In this document: piece by piece, positions 53,201 to 64,000 of the stretch
How the letters are laid out: every line of letters begins with the position of its first letter
How positions within the stretch are numbered: position 1 is the stretch's first letter
NCBI GenBank assembly: GCA_963920665.1
Contig: OY987267.1
Coordinates: 8,494,001 to 8,558,000, forward strand
Direction: 5' to 3'
DNA length: 64,000 nucleotides
Source: Straminergon stramineum
Taxonomy: Eukaryota; Streptophyta; Bryopsida; Hypnales; Calliergonaceae
Made by a program: the position numbers and the translations under genes
Notes under the pieces: generated by a model
What the model was told of the DNA's origin: nothing
Seen by the model: only the letters and a program-made list of their open reading frames with translations
Databases searched by the model: none

Positions 53201-55509
53201 TGTTAGTTAGGATTCATCCAGTGCATATGTCCCCGTTATGATCACCTATTCTTGGCTTTTGGGTTTTTATTTTTTGTTCAGAATGCTCGGTTTGGTTTTT
53301 GGCCATTGTGAAATGTGGAGGCGTGAATATAGCAGACATGACCGGCATGCTAAGCATTGTTTTAAATGGCCAATCATTGCAGATTTCCGTGGAAGTGGCT
53401 AAACGAATTACTGCACGGCAAGGCAATTTAAGGGCAGCGTTCAGCCTTCTGGACATTCGCCATCAGGAGTGGATCGACGGTGCCACGATGATATCTCTAT
53501 TCCTTGCCATCGGTCGGTACAGGTATGTGACTTCTTTTTTAGGTTGACGTGGATTTTCATTTCAGAAGTTAAATTCATAATTATGAAGTCTTGAAGTCGC
53601 TAGAGGTGCATGTTGGTTGCAAACCCGATATTCTATGTATCGAGTGTTGCTTACTCTGTCCTTTTCTGAAGAGTTTTTTTTTCCAATCATGAATGAAAGC
53701 AGACACATACCTGACGTTCGAGCACGGACTAGCCATCTGTTCTTAGCTCTCAACAAACGGGGAGATTTCAAGATCTGGTCAGATGAATTTGAGGAGCTCT
53801 GTGATGTTATTGCTAAAGAGGTCGAAAGACCACCGCAGCCTCAGCGACGAATGAATAAAAGTGATATGCTGTTCGTGAATCATCCAGTCTATGCATATAT
53901 CATATGGGCATTCACTCTTGGATCTTTGGCAGTGGCAATTACTCAAATGAATGTAAGTGTTTAAACCTCTTTGTCCAATCGACTTGAATATTGCCCGTTC
54001 TTACTATTGATGTCAATGATCAAGTATCACACTTTTTCGTTTTTTCGTAATAGATCCTAATATCCACTGGAATTGCAGGTGGGAGGTAGTGTACAAGACC
54101 TGCTTATTAGTCTGGAGTTTCTATTTGGTACGTTCTATTAACCTACCTGGTTCTAGCTTGACTGCTTTGCTCTCAACTAACGATAAGATTAAGATTGTGA
54201 TCTTGAATATCTTGTGTGCACTATGGTTCAATTAAAGAGTTCCTGGCCGATTGTAGAGTAAGTTTCTCGCCTATGTTTCCTCATTTAGCATACTACTGAA
54301 GTTTAGGCGGAGAATCTAGTAGTGTGAAAGCCATTTTTGTACTCGGTCGATATCATGAATGTTCGGAGATGTTTTGTCTACTTCTCTGTACATATGGTTG
54401 AATCTGCACGCCTCATCCTCGCATTCGGCTTGCAAGGATCTTGACAAGGAAGAGTACAGTTCAAATCAATTATCAATTATTCAACTTAAATGCGTTGGTA
54501 TGCGATGTGTTGCAGCTTGGGTATTTGCGATGGATGCGTTACTCAAGTATTGTCTGCAAGGCTGGAAATCTTATTGGTGCAGCATGTTGAACAAGTTTGA
54601 TTTTGTTGTAGCGTTATTACTCGTGTCACTTCACTGTCTCTCGTTTTTCTACCAAGACGTGCGCCCCTGGTACGTAGGCCTCACCTCCTGTTCCTACTTT
54701 CTTCGCTTTCGATCCTGATTTTCTTGTAACCTATTTCAGAATAATTTCTCAAAGTGAAATTAAAACATGTTGACATATAGAGTTTCTCTGGAACAAATGA
54801 ACTTACAATGAGATTTTCGACTATCAATTAGGACAATACAATCCTTGGACACTGGCAAAACCCATTCTCATGGCTGAATCTTTTCCTGTTAATGTCCTAC
54901 AGGGTGTCGTATTTTCTCATCGCAAGGGGGTTCAGGACCATTGCACTTCTATCTTTGATCCCACGCTGGCGTTTAATGGCCCATACACTAATAATTGTGA
55001 TTCCTGCCACAGCCCCGATCTTAACCCTTCAGTTTCTCATCTCCTCTGTGTTCTCACTCTTGGGAATGCATCTCTTCGGAGGTCTGGTTTATGAAGGCAA
55101 TCCTGCACTCGCCGGCACTCAGTATTTGACTTTAGGGTTTGAAGCGTTCAATTACAATGATTATGCATCAGCCATGGCTACCTCTTTCAATTTATGCGTT
55201 GTCAACAAATGGTACGTGATTATGGATGGCTATGCGGCCGCTACGGGTAGTAAATGGTCTCGGACTTTTTTCATGGCATTTTGGGCAATAGCCGTGGTGT
55301 TCACTTTAAATGTGGTGGTCGCCTTCTTCACCGAGGCTTTCAATAATCAGATGGAGAAAGCTGAGCGGATTAGAGCTGTAGAGATGAAACGCATTGCGGA
55401 AGAAGACTCTCGACTAGGGAGGAGAAGATCAGGAGTGAACCTTCCCTTTCGAGCAACAAAGTCGCTATCGTATTATGATCTCTATGAAGACATCGTGAAG
55501 AAAACGTGA
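50233..55509 (+). CDS. TPC: Two-pore cation channel, divergent (non-TPC1) plant type
   Basis: Endomembrane (vacuole) cation channel with two six-helix domains. Twelve exons: 50233-50529, 51186-51320, 51496-51603, 51849-51941, 52161-52279, 52511-52571, 52854-53117, 53383-53522, 53703-53952, 54079-54127, 54516-54669, 54903-55509; phases agree, 758 residues (Arabidopsis TPC1 has 733). The cytosolic start is basic and ends in MAAALVDQ as in TPC1. Domain I has pore filter LLTTANNPSVW (about 309-319). The linker has two EF-hand-like segments: 383-394 lacks the glutamate at position 12, and 423-434 starts with Asn instead of Asp. Domain II has a voltage-sensor helix with Arg565 and Arg568 but Ala571 where TPC1 has Arg, and pore filter CVVNKW (655-660). 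The pattern fits the second TPC group I recall from bryophytes. Confidence 0.88.
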
Positions 55510-56375
55510 TCTAGTAAATTTTTCACGGCTTACTGGCATATTTCCTACGCACTTGGAGAGCTTTTTGTTTTAATCATCAGAACAGATGTGGATTACTTGC
55601 ACCTGGCTTCCATGCGTAGAGACCCGCTTCGAATTGGGAGGTGTTTTAACCGGTCTGCTCCCATGGAACAGTTTCTCGCAAGTATGTGGGATCAGTTGGC
55701 AATGTCAACTTCACTCAGCAAATCTCTTAAAGAGCTTGAGATCTTGCACTGACCGAGAATATGTGTTCCTGCAAAAGCAAGGTCACCTCTCCACATGCGG
55801 TATTGGGGGTGCAATATTCCTTTCATCTGATCTTTGAAGGTGGGCAGATGAGAACAGGTAGCGTTTAGGAGCGGGTGTCGTCGGCCTTACAGATTCGCGT
55901 CCTTGAGAGGTTTTTTTCATTGAACTTGTCAACCTTCAGGTTGCATTCGAAGAGTGTATAATTTCCAGCTGAAACAGGTAAGCTGATTTCAGTTGGAGAG
56001 GATTTGTATTTTATTTATATTAAGAAGACCTATTGACAATCATGTAGACCATCTCTTGTAGATATGAAGTGAACTTGCTCCTTTTTCTTGAACAATTTTT
56101 TTGGAAGAGTGGCAATCGTTTTGCATATTTGCACTTGATGTTATTGAATGCTGTAATTTTGTTACATTAGTTAGTTGATTTTCAGGAAGGCACGAATTGT
56201 TGTCCTTACTTAGCGTATGTAATCTATTATATTGGGAATTCCATTGCACACAAATATTTGTTGATATGTTGCAAGTCATTTGATATAGATTATGTTTCTT
56301 TATAACAATTTCAATCCTTTAATTATTTGGATGAGAAATTACTTCACTCATAGACATGACATGCAGGTTGTGTGA
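55510..56375 (+). other. 3' UTR of the channel gene and flank
   Basis: Genic composition continues to about 56000, then becomes AT-rich. ATTTTATTTATATTAAG near 56008 is AT-rich but no clear polyadenylation signal stands out. No gene is seen. Confidence 0.4.
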
Positions 56376-56830
56376 ATTCAAACTTGCTAGTTCAAAATTT
56401 CATATTGTAAGATGAAAATTGTCTCAACATGACCACATGGAATGTGTAAGAAGATTTTGATGTATTGTACCTTGAGAGACATGATATGAAGGTTAACCCC
56501 TAAACTACACAGTGGACTTTTTTTGTCCAATGAATGACAAGGAATTCTCCTATGTAGGATAAAAGTGCAACTATGCATCCCAAGAATTAGGAGTGGGAAG
56601 GAGAGATCCTCAATAGTAGTTTGACTCCCAATGAGTATTTTTGGTTTTTTGAAAGTGGATGATGTCACACAATTCCAAAATGGCTGATTTCTATGGTCAC
56701 TAGTCCGGTGTTCAAGGGTTAACTGATTTCAAACTTGCTATTTCAAAATTGTATATTGTATGATGAAAATTGTCTTGACATGACTATATATAGAATGTGT
56801 AAGAAGATTATGATGTATTGTACCTTGAGG
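56376..56830. repeat. Direct repeat (~100 bp) enclosing a 230-bp TTAA element
   Basis: 56376-56475 and 56728-56829 are direct copies (TTCAAACTTGCTA, GATGAAAATTGTCT, GAATGTGTAAGAAGATT, GATGTATTGTACCTTGAG) 351 bases apart. Between them, 56493-56722 starts TTAACCCCTAAACTACAC and ends GTGTTCAAGGGTTAA. This inner element is family B, the same as 11689-11917 in the other orientation. Confidence 0.75.
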
Positions 56831-58010
56831 AGCATTTGATAGTTGCCAATAGCTAAAGTTTGCAACCAATGCAATTGAACTTGTAAGTATGTTGGCTAGT
56901 ACTGTTTAGAACTCTATGAGTCTTTGATTATATTTCAAGCATGGCTTAAATGCAAGATTGGGTCCTATATCATCTAATTGGATGGAATCTTTATAAAATA
57001 TGTGGGGTCTTAAAATATTATTAGGCAAGTAAAATGCCTAAGTTGCTAATACATATAGTCTTTTAGAATATAATCCTTCAATTTTAATTGGTAGTTGTAT
57101 AGAAATATTTGAATATATATATACAAATTGTATAAATTTATAATCCTATTATGGTAAATTTTAACTTCAATGATAATCAAAGCTTGTTTAGACCTAAGGT
57201 AAATACAATTATGCCAATTTGTTAATTTTTGAGTGGACATGGAATCCTTTCATCCACAATTTAATGCACTAGGATGTTCGTTAAAATTATGTGATTTTTC
57301 ATATACTTGAGGATACAATGTCATTTTCATTTGAATTGAAGAAATATTTAGATTTCTTTACTAAAATATTAGATGTAAAACATTTTTAAGAAATAGACAT
57401 AGTAAACCAAGCATACATCTATTTATCATGAATATGATATGCCTAGATTATCGTATAGAATCATTATTTTGAATCCAATTTCAATAGGTAATGCTATAGA
57501 TCTAAATATTGTTGTGTACTCAAAACAATTAAGGCTAATCCCTGAAAGGACCAAGTGACTACTCAATATATGTAGGAGATTTTAGGTAGTTATACACAAA
57601 GTCAATATTTGTTGGGTGCTCCCAAAATTTTGACCCAAGGTATGAACATGTACCTCGTTAGTGACAATCTCATTTTTTTTATTAGGTACCTAAATTGAAA
57701 GTTATATTGCCTTCAACTTTGGGGTCAACCCCAGAAGCTTGTGTAAAACTCTTCCTCCTCTTCTAAAATTTGGCAGGTAGGTAACTTATATACTAGTAAT
57801 AGTAAATGCAAATGTAAAAAAAAAATAACCATGTGTAATGTAAAAATCTCACTCTAGGAGTTAAAGTCTGCTGGCCAGGCAAGGTTTCTGAAATTTTTGC
57901 AGCAAAAGCCCTGCGTGGGATGGTGTCTTCTTTGCTGTAGAAGCGTCGTCATGAGGGGTCGAAGGTGCACTAAAAGCTGATGGGAATTTGCTTGGGGAGC
58001 TTTGTAGCGA
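56831..58010. other. AT-rich intergenic DNA
   Basis: No gene recognised. At 57534-57727 a decayed pair CTAATCCCTGAAAGGACC and CTTTGGGGTCAACC may be the ends of another small TTAA element. Confidence 0.4.
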
Positions 58011-58023
58011 TGCTGTAGGCGAG

Positions 58024-58029
58024 TATAAA
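58024..58029 (+). promoter_or_regulatory. TATA-like box of the + strand small gene
   Basis: GAGTATAAACCCTAAAC sits at the change from AT-rich to genic composition, about 620 bases before the ATG at 58651. AAACCCTAA also matches the plant telo-box motif. Weak but positioned as expected for a promoter with a spliced or long leader. Confidence 0.35.
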
Positions 58030-58650
58030 CCCTAAACGGAATCTATTTTGCAGCCTGGAAATTGTCGACCTCGAGATTTCCGGTGGCGATGGCAGTCGTT
58101 TCTTCATGTTCAGCGGCACGAACTGGATCCTCACCGCCAAGCATATATTCTGTTTGTTTCCATGACCTAAGAATGTCTCCTTTCAACCTCACATTGCAGG
58201 GGGATCGGATCACAAGAGCCCCTGCAGATCTGCTAATTTCAACTCGATTCCATTGACATTGCAATACATTAAGCTTTCATTGATTCTCCATCTCTGAAAT
58301 TAATTAGCTCGCCTTTGAACATCCTGTAGAAGTCTCTGGCTAATTGTCGGAGCCGCATTCGACGGATATTGAATTGATATTAAGCTTACGTTGATTCTCT
58401 GCATTTGAAATGAATCGTGGCTTTGGACATCCGCTACTTGTCTGAGCAAAAGTTCTGTGGCCTCGCAGAATAAATGTCACAGGGCTCGCTCAAAGGCTTC
58501 TCTTTCTCCTGAGGTTGCAAAATTCTGATGCACTTTTCAGTTTGTTTTGATTAATCGCGAAGTAGGTTAGTAGCTCAATTTTCTTGAATTTAGGGTTCAC
58601 AAATACAGCTTGAGGTGTGGAGCCGGGGCAAGCAGCGAGCATCCGTGGAG

Positions 58651-58824
58651 ATGAATCTTCATCTCATTTTGTCTCTGGTTCCTGTGTGCCTCTTTTTCGC
58701 AGTTCTACTTTCTTGCATCTGTTACGTAAAGATCAAACAAAGGCTTCAGTGTGTACAAGATGACAACGACGAACGGAGCCCGACTGTATTTCAGCTATAT
58801 GTCGCAACAACCTGGAACGCTTGA
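58651..58824 (+). CDS. Small predicted single-pass membrane protein
   Basis: The ATG opens a 57-residue frame. Residues about 4-26 are a strongly hydrophobic helix (LILSLVPVCLFFAVLLSCIC), followed by the basic YVKIKQRL and an acidic DDNDE. The basic side suggests the tail lies in the cytosol. I do not recognise the family. The frame ends early; a second frame from 58751 to 58954 stays open and ends KKKVVT, so an unseen intron or different exon could extend the protein. It faces the minus-strand gene at 60614, which has the same layout. Confidence 0.35.
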   Translation: MNLHLILSLVPVCLFFAVLLSCICYVKIKQRLQCVQDDNDERSPTVFQLYVATTWNA

Positions 58825-58954
58825 GACTGGGAATGGCTTCGATGTTCGACGTTCGCAAGATTCCAGTGTTTGCCTGCAGATGAATGGTCACGAAGAGCGG
58901 GTACTCTGCCCATGCTCGCGCGAGGAGCCGGGTAAGAAGAAGGTAGTGACATAG

Positions 58955-60311
58955 TGCCGAAGTTTTGTTAGCTCAGTAGATTAATATGGATGAGGGGATT
59001 CATTACTTTAGAAGCATGCATCTGAATTTTGAGACTGCTTTTTCACAAGCTGCGTGTTCAGAGGGCTCAAGGATGCTAGGAAAGTAGAGTGCATGTAAAC
59101 GATATAGGTTTGGCTATGTCCATGACATTGTAGACAGGACCACAAAAAGCTGTGCGAGTTTAGGATTTAGCGAAGGTGGGATCTTGGTGAGACTGAAGGC
59201 CCTGGCCAAACCGAACCCCACTGCCGTTCAACAGGTGAGACCTTGTAATAACTAGTGATGGCTTTGAATTGTTTTGTTCAAGAATAGTCCTTTTTCAAGT
59301 TTAATTTACAACCAAATTGATAGTCCATTTCAAACATGTACCATGAACTGGCCAAAAATATACTACACTGCACTCTCTGCTGATCTGGCTTGTGCATAGT
59401 TTCCCCTCACTTGCAAATAATACTTCTTACCTCTTCACTGCCCTGCTAGTTCTGCCTTCCTTGCATGAGTCTCTCGAGCGTTACTTGAGGGCACTGTTAA
59501 CACTCCGAAGAATTGCAGGTAGTTTTGATTGCCGTTGCTCGATCGTGACATTTTCCAGTTTGACACTCTTTGCCTGGGCAACCATTACATGGCATTGCAT
59601 ACGAGTAGGTGACTGTTGCTATAAAAATCAAAGGCAGAACAGAGATCGGAATGGTATTATATCAGAACCGATTTAGTATCACACCAGAACTAATGTCCTG
59701 GCATCGTCAATGCACATTGTTGCAGGATTATGCGCTATTTCAGCAAGCATTGCAAAGACATTGCTCAGACTGGGATGAGTTCATTTCAAGAAATTTCAAT
59801 AGTTTACATGGTCATCTTCAACAGGAAAACAATACGGAATCTAATACTAGTCGTCTACAATACCACCGGGAATCTCGGCCCGAGAATCCCGAATGGCGCG
59901 CATGACATTCTACGAGCATCTAAGCTAGGTTGATCTTCAGCGCCCTCGCATGCGTACAGAGATGACAATACATTCTTCAAACGTCCATCAAATAAATTTC
60001 CAAAACTCTTCTTATTGATCATAAAACAACGCAAGTAATAACCTCTTGCGATGAAATGTGAAGCATAACCTTTCTAGGTTCGCAGAATCCACATCTTCTC
60101 AGATCAGCTGTCGCTAAAACTCAATCGGCAGCGTCGTGCCTACTCTCCCCCCGAATCTTCCGCGAGCGCAAGGAATCAGGAAACCGCAAACGATCTAAAA
60201 AGGAGAGGGCAGCCCAGGTCAAGTAAACATGACGAAGGGAAGCCGCGGTCTCCTCGACGAAACTCCACATCAATAGCCGAATCCAGTCGTGGTTTAGGAG
60301 GAGCATAGAGA
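58955..60311. other. Genic-composition DNA between two small genes
   Basis: Composition suggests UTRs or exons. The frame at 59609-59905 has a helical, glutamine-rich look (LLQDYALFQQALQRH) but no start or splice evidence and no family I know. The right part probably holds the 3' UTR of the minus-strand gene. Confidence 0.3.
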
Positions 60312-60614
60312 TCATGCACAGAAAGATTTTCGGGTGCCACCTTTTGGCGACGGCGCAATCAAACCAGAATCCGACTCCCACTCAGAGCCTCTGTTCCCAA
60401 GCTCCGGATCTGTAGGTCCGGGATATTGACCGGCACCATTGCTGACATTCTTAGGATGGCTTGTGACCACCTTAGCTCCTGTATCAGACTCCGTATCGTC
60501 ATTCTTCAAGGTCCACAAGTAAATCTTGTGTTTGCAGATGACCAGTAACGCAAGAAGAAAGGCAACTCCGAACGGAATGATGATGATCAAGGCCCTCGTG
60601 TCAAAATTCGCCAT
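60312..60614 (-). CDS. Small predicted single-pass membrane protein (100 aa)
   Basis: The minus-strand ATG at 60614 starts a 100-residue protein. Residues 8-27 form one hydrophobic helix (ALIIIIPFGVAFLLALLVIC), followed by KHK and a polar, acidic tail rich in Ser, Gly and Pro (NDDTESDTG, PGPTDPELGNRG). There is no cleavable signal site that I can see, so a signal-anchor is likely. The frame is open upstream to an ATG at 60839, but the added stretch has little protein character and lies in the likely leader. A TATA box on the same strand at 61053-61060 supports transcription. Family unknown. Confidence 0.45.
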   Translation of the reverse strand: MANFDTRALIIIIPFGVAFLLALLVICKHKIYLWTLKNDDTESDTGAKVVTSHPKNVSNGAGQYPGPTDPELGNRGSEWESDSGLIAPSPKGGTRKSFCA

Positions 60615-61052
60615 GATGGAGCTAAGCGTCTTCTGCAACACAGGCAATTGCAACACTACACCGACTCGACTTGACACCTCAAATCTCAATCGCCATTCAT
60701 TCCTCGACTTCACAACAGGGAGGTGCACTGTAAACTCGCAGCAATCTCTTCTGTCTGTATTAAAACTCCACCACCACGGTACTGAACCCAAAACGCACAA
60801 ACTACTGGCTGTCCTCGGATCTGTAGAAACCATACACAATCTAGCACGATACTAATACGACAAGCACAGATCTTGATGATTTGGTACTGCGCATTTGCGC
60901 CAGGAGGAGTGAGATCTGGAAAATGAATGCAAAGCCTTGGAGAAAGCAGCCGGGCTGTTATTAGGATACGCCGGAAAACGTTTTGTGGCCCACGAGCCCA
61001 CGGTGGGCTCGGCGGCATTTGCACCTTTGCAAAAAAAAGAAACGAGAGTCTC

Positions 61053-61060
61053 TATTTATA
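61053..61060 (-). promoter_or_regulatory. TATA box of the minus-strand small gene
   Basis: On the minus strand the sequence reads CCTATAAATAGAGAC, a textbook plant TATA box. Transcription would start near 61025, giving a leader of about 410 bases before the ATG at 60614. Confidence 0.6.
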
Positions 61061-61119
61061 GGCGACGAAACCTAAAATCGTCCGCAGAAGCATCTGATGA
61101 AGCGTCTGATCCGTGGCTA

Positions 61120-62044
61120 AAAGTTGTGGCAAACTTCGCCACATTTTTGGTCAAAAACCACTGGAAACTGCCATTTTCAATGCAAATAACAAAAATAATT
61201 TAAGCAATTGTTTCTATTGGATATCCAACCTTGGGATCTTGCACTAGACTAGTATGAAAATACTTGGAAGCAATTTTAGAATCTTTTATTGTGTTGATCA
61301 CAAGATAGAAGTATTTGAAGTGAAGAAAACAAATTTTTGCACTCCTACACTAACTAGATTATAAGGCTTTGAATCTGCTTAACCTTAAAAATTTTGTACT
61401 ACAAATTGTAAATTAAAAAAAAAAGTTTGTTGAAGAATTGAGTTTAGAATTCAAGAAAAAAAATTCAAGCCCCCCTCTTGTAATTTTCTTTCTTTAATAA
61501 ATTGTTATGTGAAGGTAGAGACAAGATTGAAGGGAAAATGGAATTGTTGATAGTGGCTCTAAGATGGAATTGAAATACACTAATTCCTTTGGGAAGATTG
61601 TTTTAAAAAACAAACTAAACCATGTGCAATTATTTTGGAAAAATTACAAAAATTGAGTGCATAATAATGAATCCAATCCAATATTTTAAGAAGAATTTGC
61701 TAAGACTATTTGCAAAACAAGAAGTTTCATAACTTCTATGTCACTTCTCCAAATGGATTGAATCAAATCTTTCCACATAGACAAAAAGATAATCTATAAA
61801 TAATAAAATGAAAAAAAAAAATTTAATTTTTTTTGCTGTCCATCCTCACTTCTTTTGGAATTATTGTGGCATAACTTTTGTTCCCAAGCACCTATTCAAA
61901 TAAAATTGTATTTTCAAAAAGCCAATAAATTTTCCTAAGCCATTAAAAAAAGTTTCAAAAAATATTGCCAAAAATTGAGATTATAGGTACTTGCTTGAAC
62001 CTCCAAGAGTCCCCTTGGAGGATTCTAGACACTTTAGGGATTAA
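61120..62044 (+). mobile_element. Family A TTAA element, left end decayed
   Basis: Interior blocks follow the complete copy: GGAAACTGCCATTTTCAATG, GGGATCTTGCACTAGACTAG, ACAAGATTGAAGGGAAAATG, GATGGAATTGAAATACACTA, CATAACTTTTGTTCCCAAGC. The right end is ACTTTAGGGATTAA at 62031-62044. No clean TTAA is visible at the left, which begins close to the promoter of the small membrane-protein gene. Confidence 0.6.
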
Positions 62045-62115
62045 TGGCTCCTAAACTAGTTTCAATCCAACTAATCTATTTCAAATGGGCTCAAACAAGG
62101 GGTTTGCTTCATTTT

Positions 62116-63062
62116 TTAACCCTTAAAGTGCTAGGGCTTTTTTCTCATCAACTGAAACCCCTAAACCATCATTTCTATACCAAAGAGCAAAAATCTAAAG
62201 AATTTTTTGTATATCTAACTATAGGATCTTGTATTAGACTAGCATGAGAATGTGTAGAAGAAATTTAAAAAACTTTATTCATGTAGATTGCTAGGTATTT
62301 GTATTTAAAATGAAGAAAATGAATTTTTTTGCACCTTTCGTGATTAGATCAAAAGCTAGAATCTTCTTAAGGCTTAAATTTTTTGCACTCTAGATTTTAA
62401 ATTTTAAATTTTTTATATAGAAGAATTGAGTTGAAATCTAGGAAAAATGAATTCAATAACAACACTATGATTTTCACTCTTTAAAAAATGATTTGAGTGA
62501 AGTAGATATGAAATTGAAGGAAAAACTTAAATTGTTAATAGCTTTAAGATGGAATTGAAAGTTGAAACATACTATTCCGAATAATGAAAGTGAATGTTCT
62601 AGCAAGTATACTAAGCCTTTTAGAATTTGATTTTTGAAAATTGTGAACCTTGTAAAACTATTTTTTGATAATTATAAAAATTGAGATAGAAAACAAATCC
62701 AATATGTTATTTTTTCAAGAATTTGCTAAGATTGTTTGCATAGAATAAGATCCATAACTTTTATATCATTAATCCAAATGGAATGAATTAAAGCTTACCA
62801 TATAGAAAAAAAAATCTAAGAGAAGATCATTTTAAAATTTTTTGTAGATTTCTTTTGTTGCCTAGCTAGTTGAGATTTGTAGCTAGGATGACATAACTTT
62901 TGCTTCTTAGCACTGATTGAAAAAATAATTATATTTTGAAAAAGCTAATGTGTTTTTCTATCCTAAGTTTTGAAAAAATCTCAATAAAAATTGAAACTAT
63001 ATGAGCCTATTTAAAATCCACATTGTCCTCCAGAGGGACAAAAATTTAACTATAGGAATTAA
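62116..63062 (+). mobile_element. Family A TTAA element (947 bp)
   Basis: Starts TTAACCCTTAAAGTGCTAGG and ends CTATAGGAATTAA. It has almost the length of the 932-bp copy and the same interior order, in the same orientation as its left neighbour, only about 70 bases away. No coding capacity. Confidence 0.65.
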
Positions 63063-64000
63063 ATCATATACAATAATAAAAATAAAAATTTTGGTAATGT
63101 ATTTGAAAGGCTAATTAGGGTGAGAAGGTTCCCAAATGTCAATTTTTGTGACTAAATAACTTATTACAATAAGCATCAAATGAATATACTCACCAATCAC
63201 TCCTACCTTAGCCATGAAAGAGTATAGGAATGAATTGTAAAATCAGTAAATTGCCTATATTTTTTCGTTTTGTAACTATTTAATCTTGAAATTTTTATTT
63301 TTATTTTTAGAAATGAAATCACATATTTTTCTATAATTCTTAAAATTTGAAGATTTTTTGGATGTAAATTTGAAATTAGTAGGATTTGTTAAGGAAAAAA
63401 AGAAGAAAACTCATATCTAATCCAAAATTAGCTCAAAAAGATTTTCATTTTTCTCCAAAGCTATATGTGATACAATGGAATAGCAAAGAGTGAAATTATT
63501 AACCATATATTCTACAATTAGAAAATCAATAGGTTGTGTTCTAATTCCTTGGGCTATAGGGGTGTTTGACTACTAGTTTAGCAATATTATGTATCATATT
63601 TTAAAGTCAAATTTGGCAATATTGTTTATTGTATATTTGATAAAATTGTTGAAATATTGTATTATTTCATTGTTGAATAGTTTCTGCAAGGTGAAAATTA
63701 CACTTTAGGATTTTGACACTTTAAGCTATTAATTTTTTTGTCTTGGTCTACCACAACTCTTCTTGCAATTTTGTTTGTAATGAACTTTCTTATTTTTGAT
63801 TGTTGTAATTTTTCTTAATTGATATGTTAACTTTTTATTACCACGTCTTTTTCAAGTTGTTTTTTCTTTTCAGTTTGATGATGACTATTAAATAAATACT
63901 TTAGAGTATTATACTTAAAATGCTACACTTTGCAATTTCTTATTTGGTTTTAAAATATTCCAAATATTAGACCATATTGTAGAAAAAATTCTCCAACCTT
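63063..64000. other. AT-rich intergenic DNA
   Basis: No gene, RNA gene or complete element is seen up to the end of the window. Confidence 0.45.

Noticed and set aside
58020..58040. Telomere-type repeat
   Set aside because: AAACCCTAA occurs once, so it is a promoter-type telo-box at most, not interstitial telomere DNA.
60615..60839. N-terminal extension of the 100-residue membrane protein
   Set aside because: The added segment lies in the predicted leader after the TATA box, and the hydrophobic anchor at the downstream ATG makes better sense.

Overview
This window reads as plant nuclear DNA, most likely from a bryophyte and perhaps a moss; I cannot name the species. Gene islands have higher GC, short GT-AG introns and plant-type protein families. 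They sit in long, very AT-rich tracts full of small degraded mobile elements. Two things argue for a plant with swimming sperm outside the flowering plants: a gene whose protein resembles axonemal microtubule inner proteins, and a two-pore cation channel unlike the single TPC1 of angiosperms. I saw no plastid or mitochondrial gene, rRNA, tRNA or CRISPR array.

Layout. 1-1.7 kb: AT-rich, with a decayed transposon piece. 2.08-5.92 kb (+): spermidine synthase, nine coding exons. 8.03-10.65 kb (+): F-actin capping protein beta subunit, eight coding exons, one GC-AG intron. 11-16.2 kb: repeats, a TTAA-bounded element and a broken DDE integrase fragment. 16.24-17.73 kb (-): putative FAM166/CIMIP2-like axonemal protein, four exons. 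17.7-19.6 kb: non-repetitive, promoter-like DNA, then a 217-bp MITE. 20-24.2 kb: AT-rich, ending in a striking inverted array of TTAA-bounded units. 25.27-26.56 kb (+): PRP38B/SRL1-type splicing factor in one coding exon. 26.6-48.3 kb: mostly repeats, including a four-copy ~194-bp tandem array, a large hairpin, a 932-bp TTAA element with a related empty site 4 kb away, and a Mutator-like MITE with 9-bp target duplications. 50.23-55.51 kb (+): two-pore channel, twelve exons. 58-61 kb: two small genes for predicted single-pass membrane proteins on opposite strands. 61.1-64 kb: two more TTAA elements and AT-rich DNA.

The genes are unrelated housekeeping or cell-biology genes: polyamine synthesis, actin capping, splicing, a vacuolar-type cation channel and a sperm axoneme candidate. 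They do not form a pathway. The two most notable themes are (1) several families of short elements bounded by TTAA with CCCCTA-type inverted ends, a piggyBac-like pattern supported by a related empty site, and (2) a channel with degenerate EF-hands, a reduced second voltage sensor and a lysine in the second pore filter. All exon models come from reading splice sites and protein similarity by eye, without transcript data.
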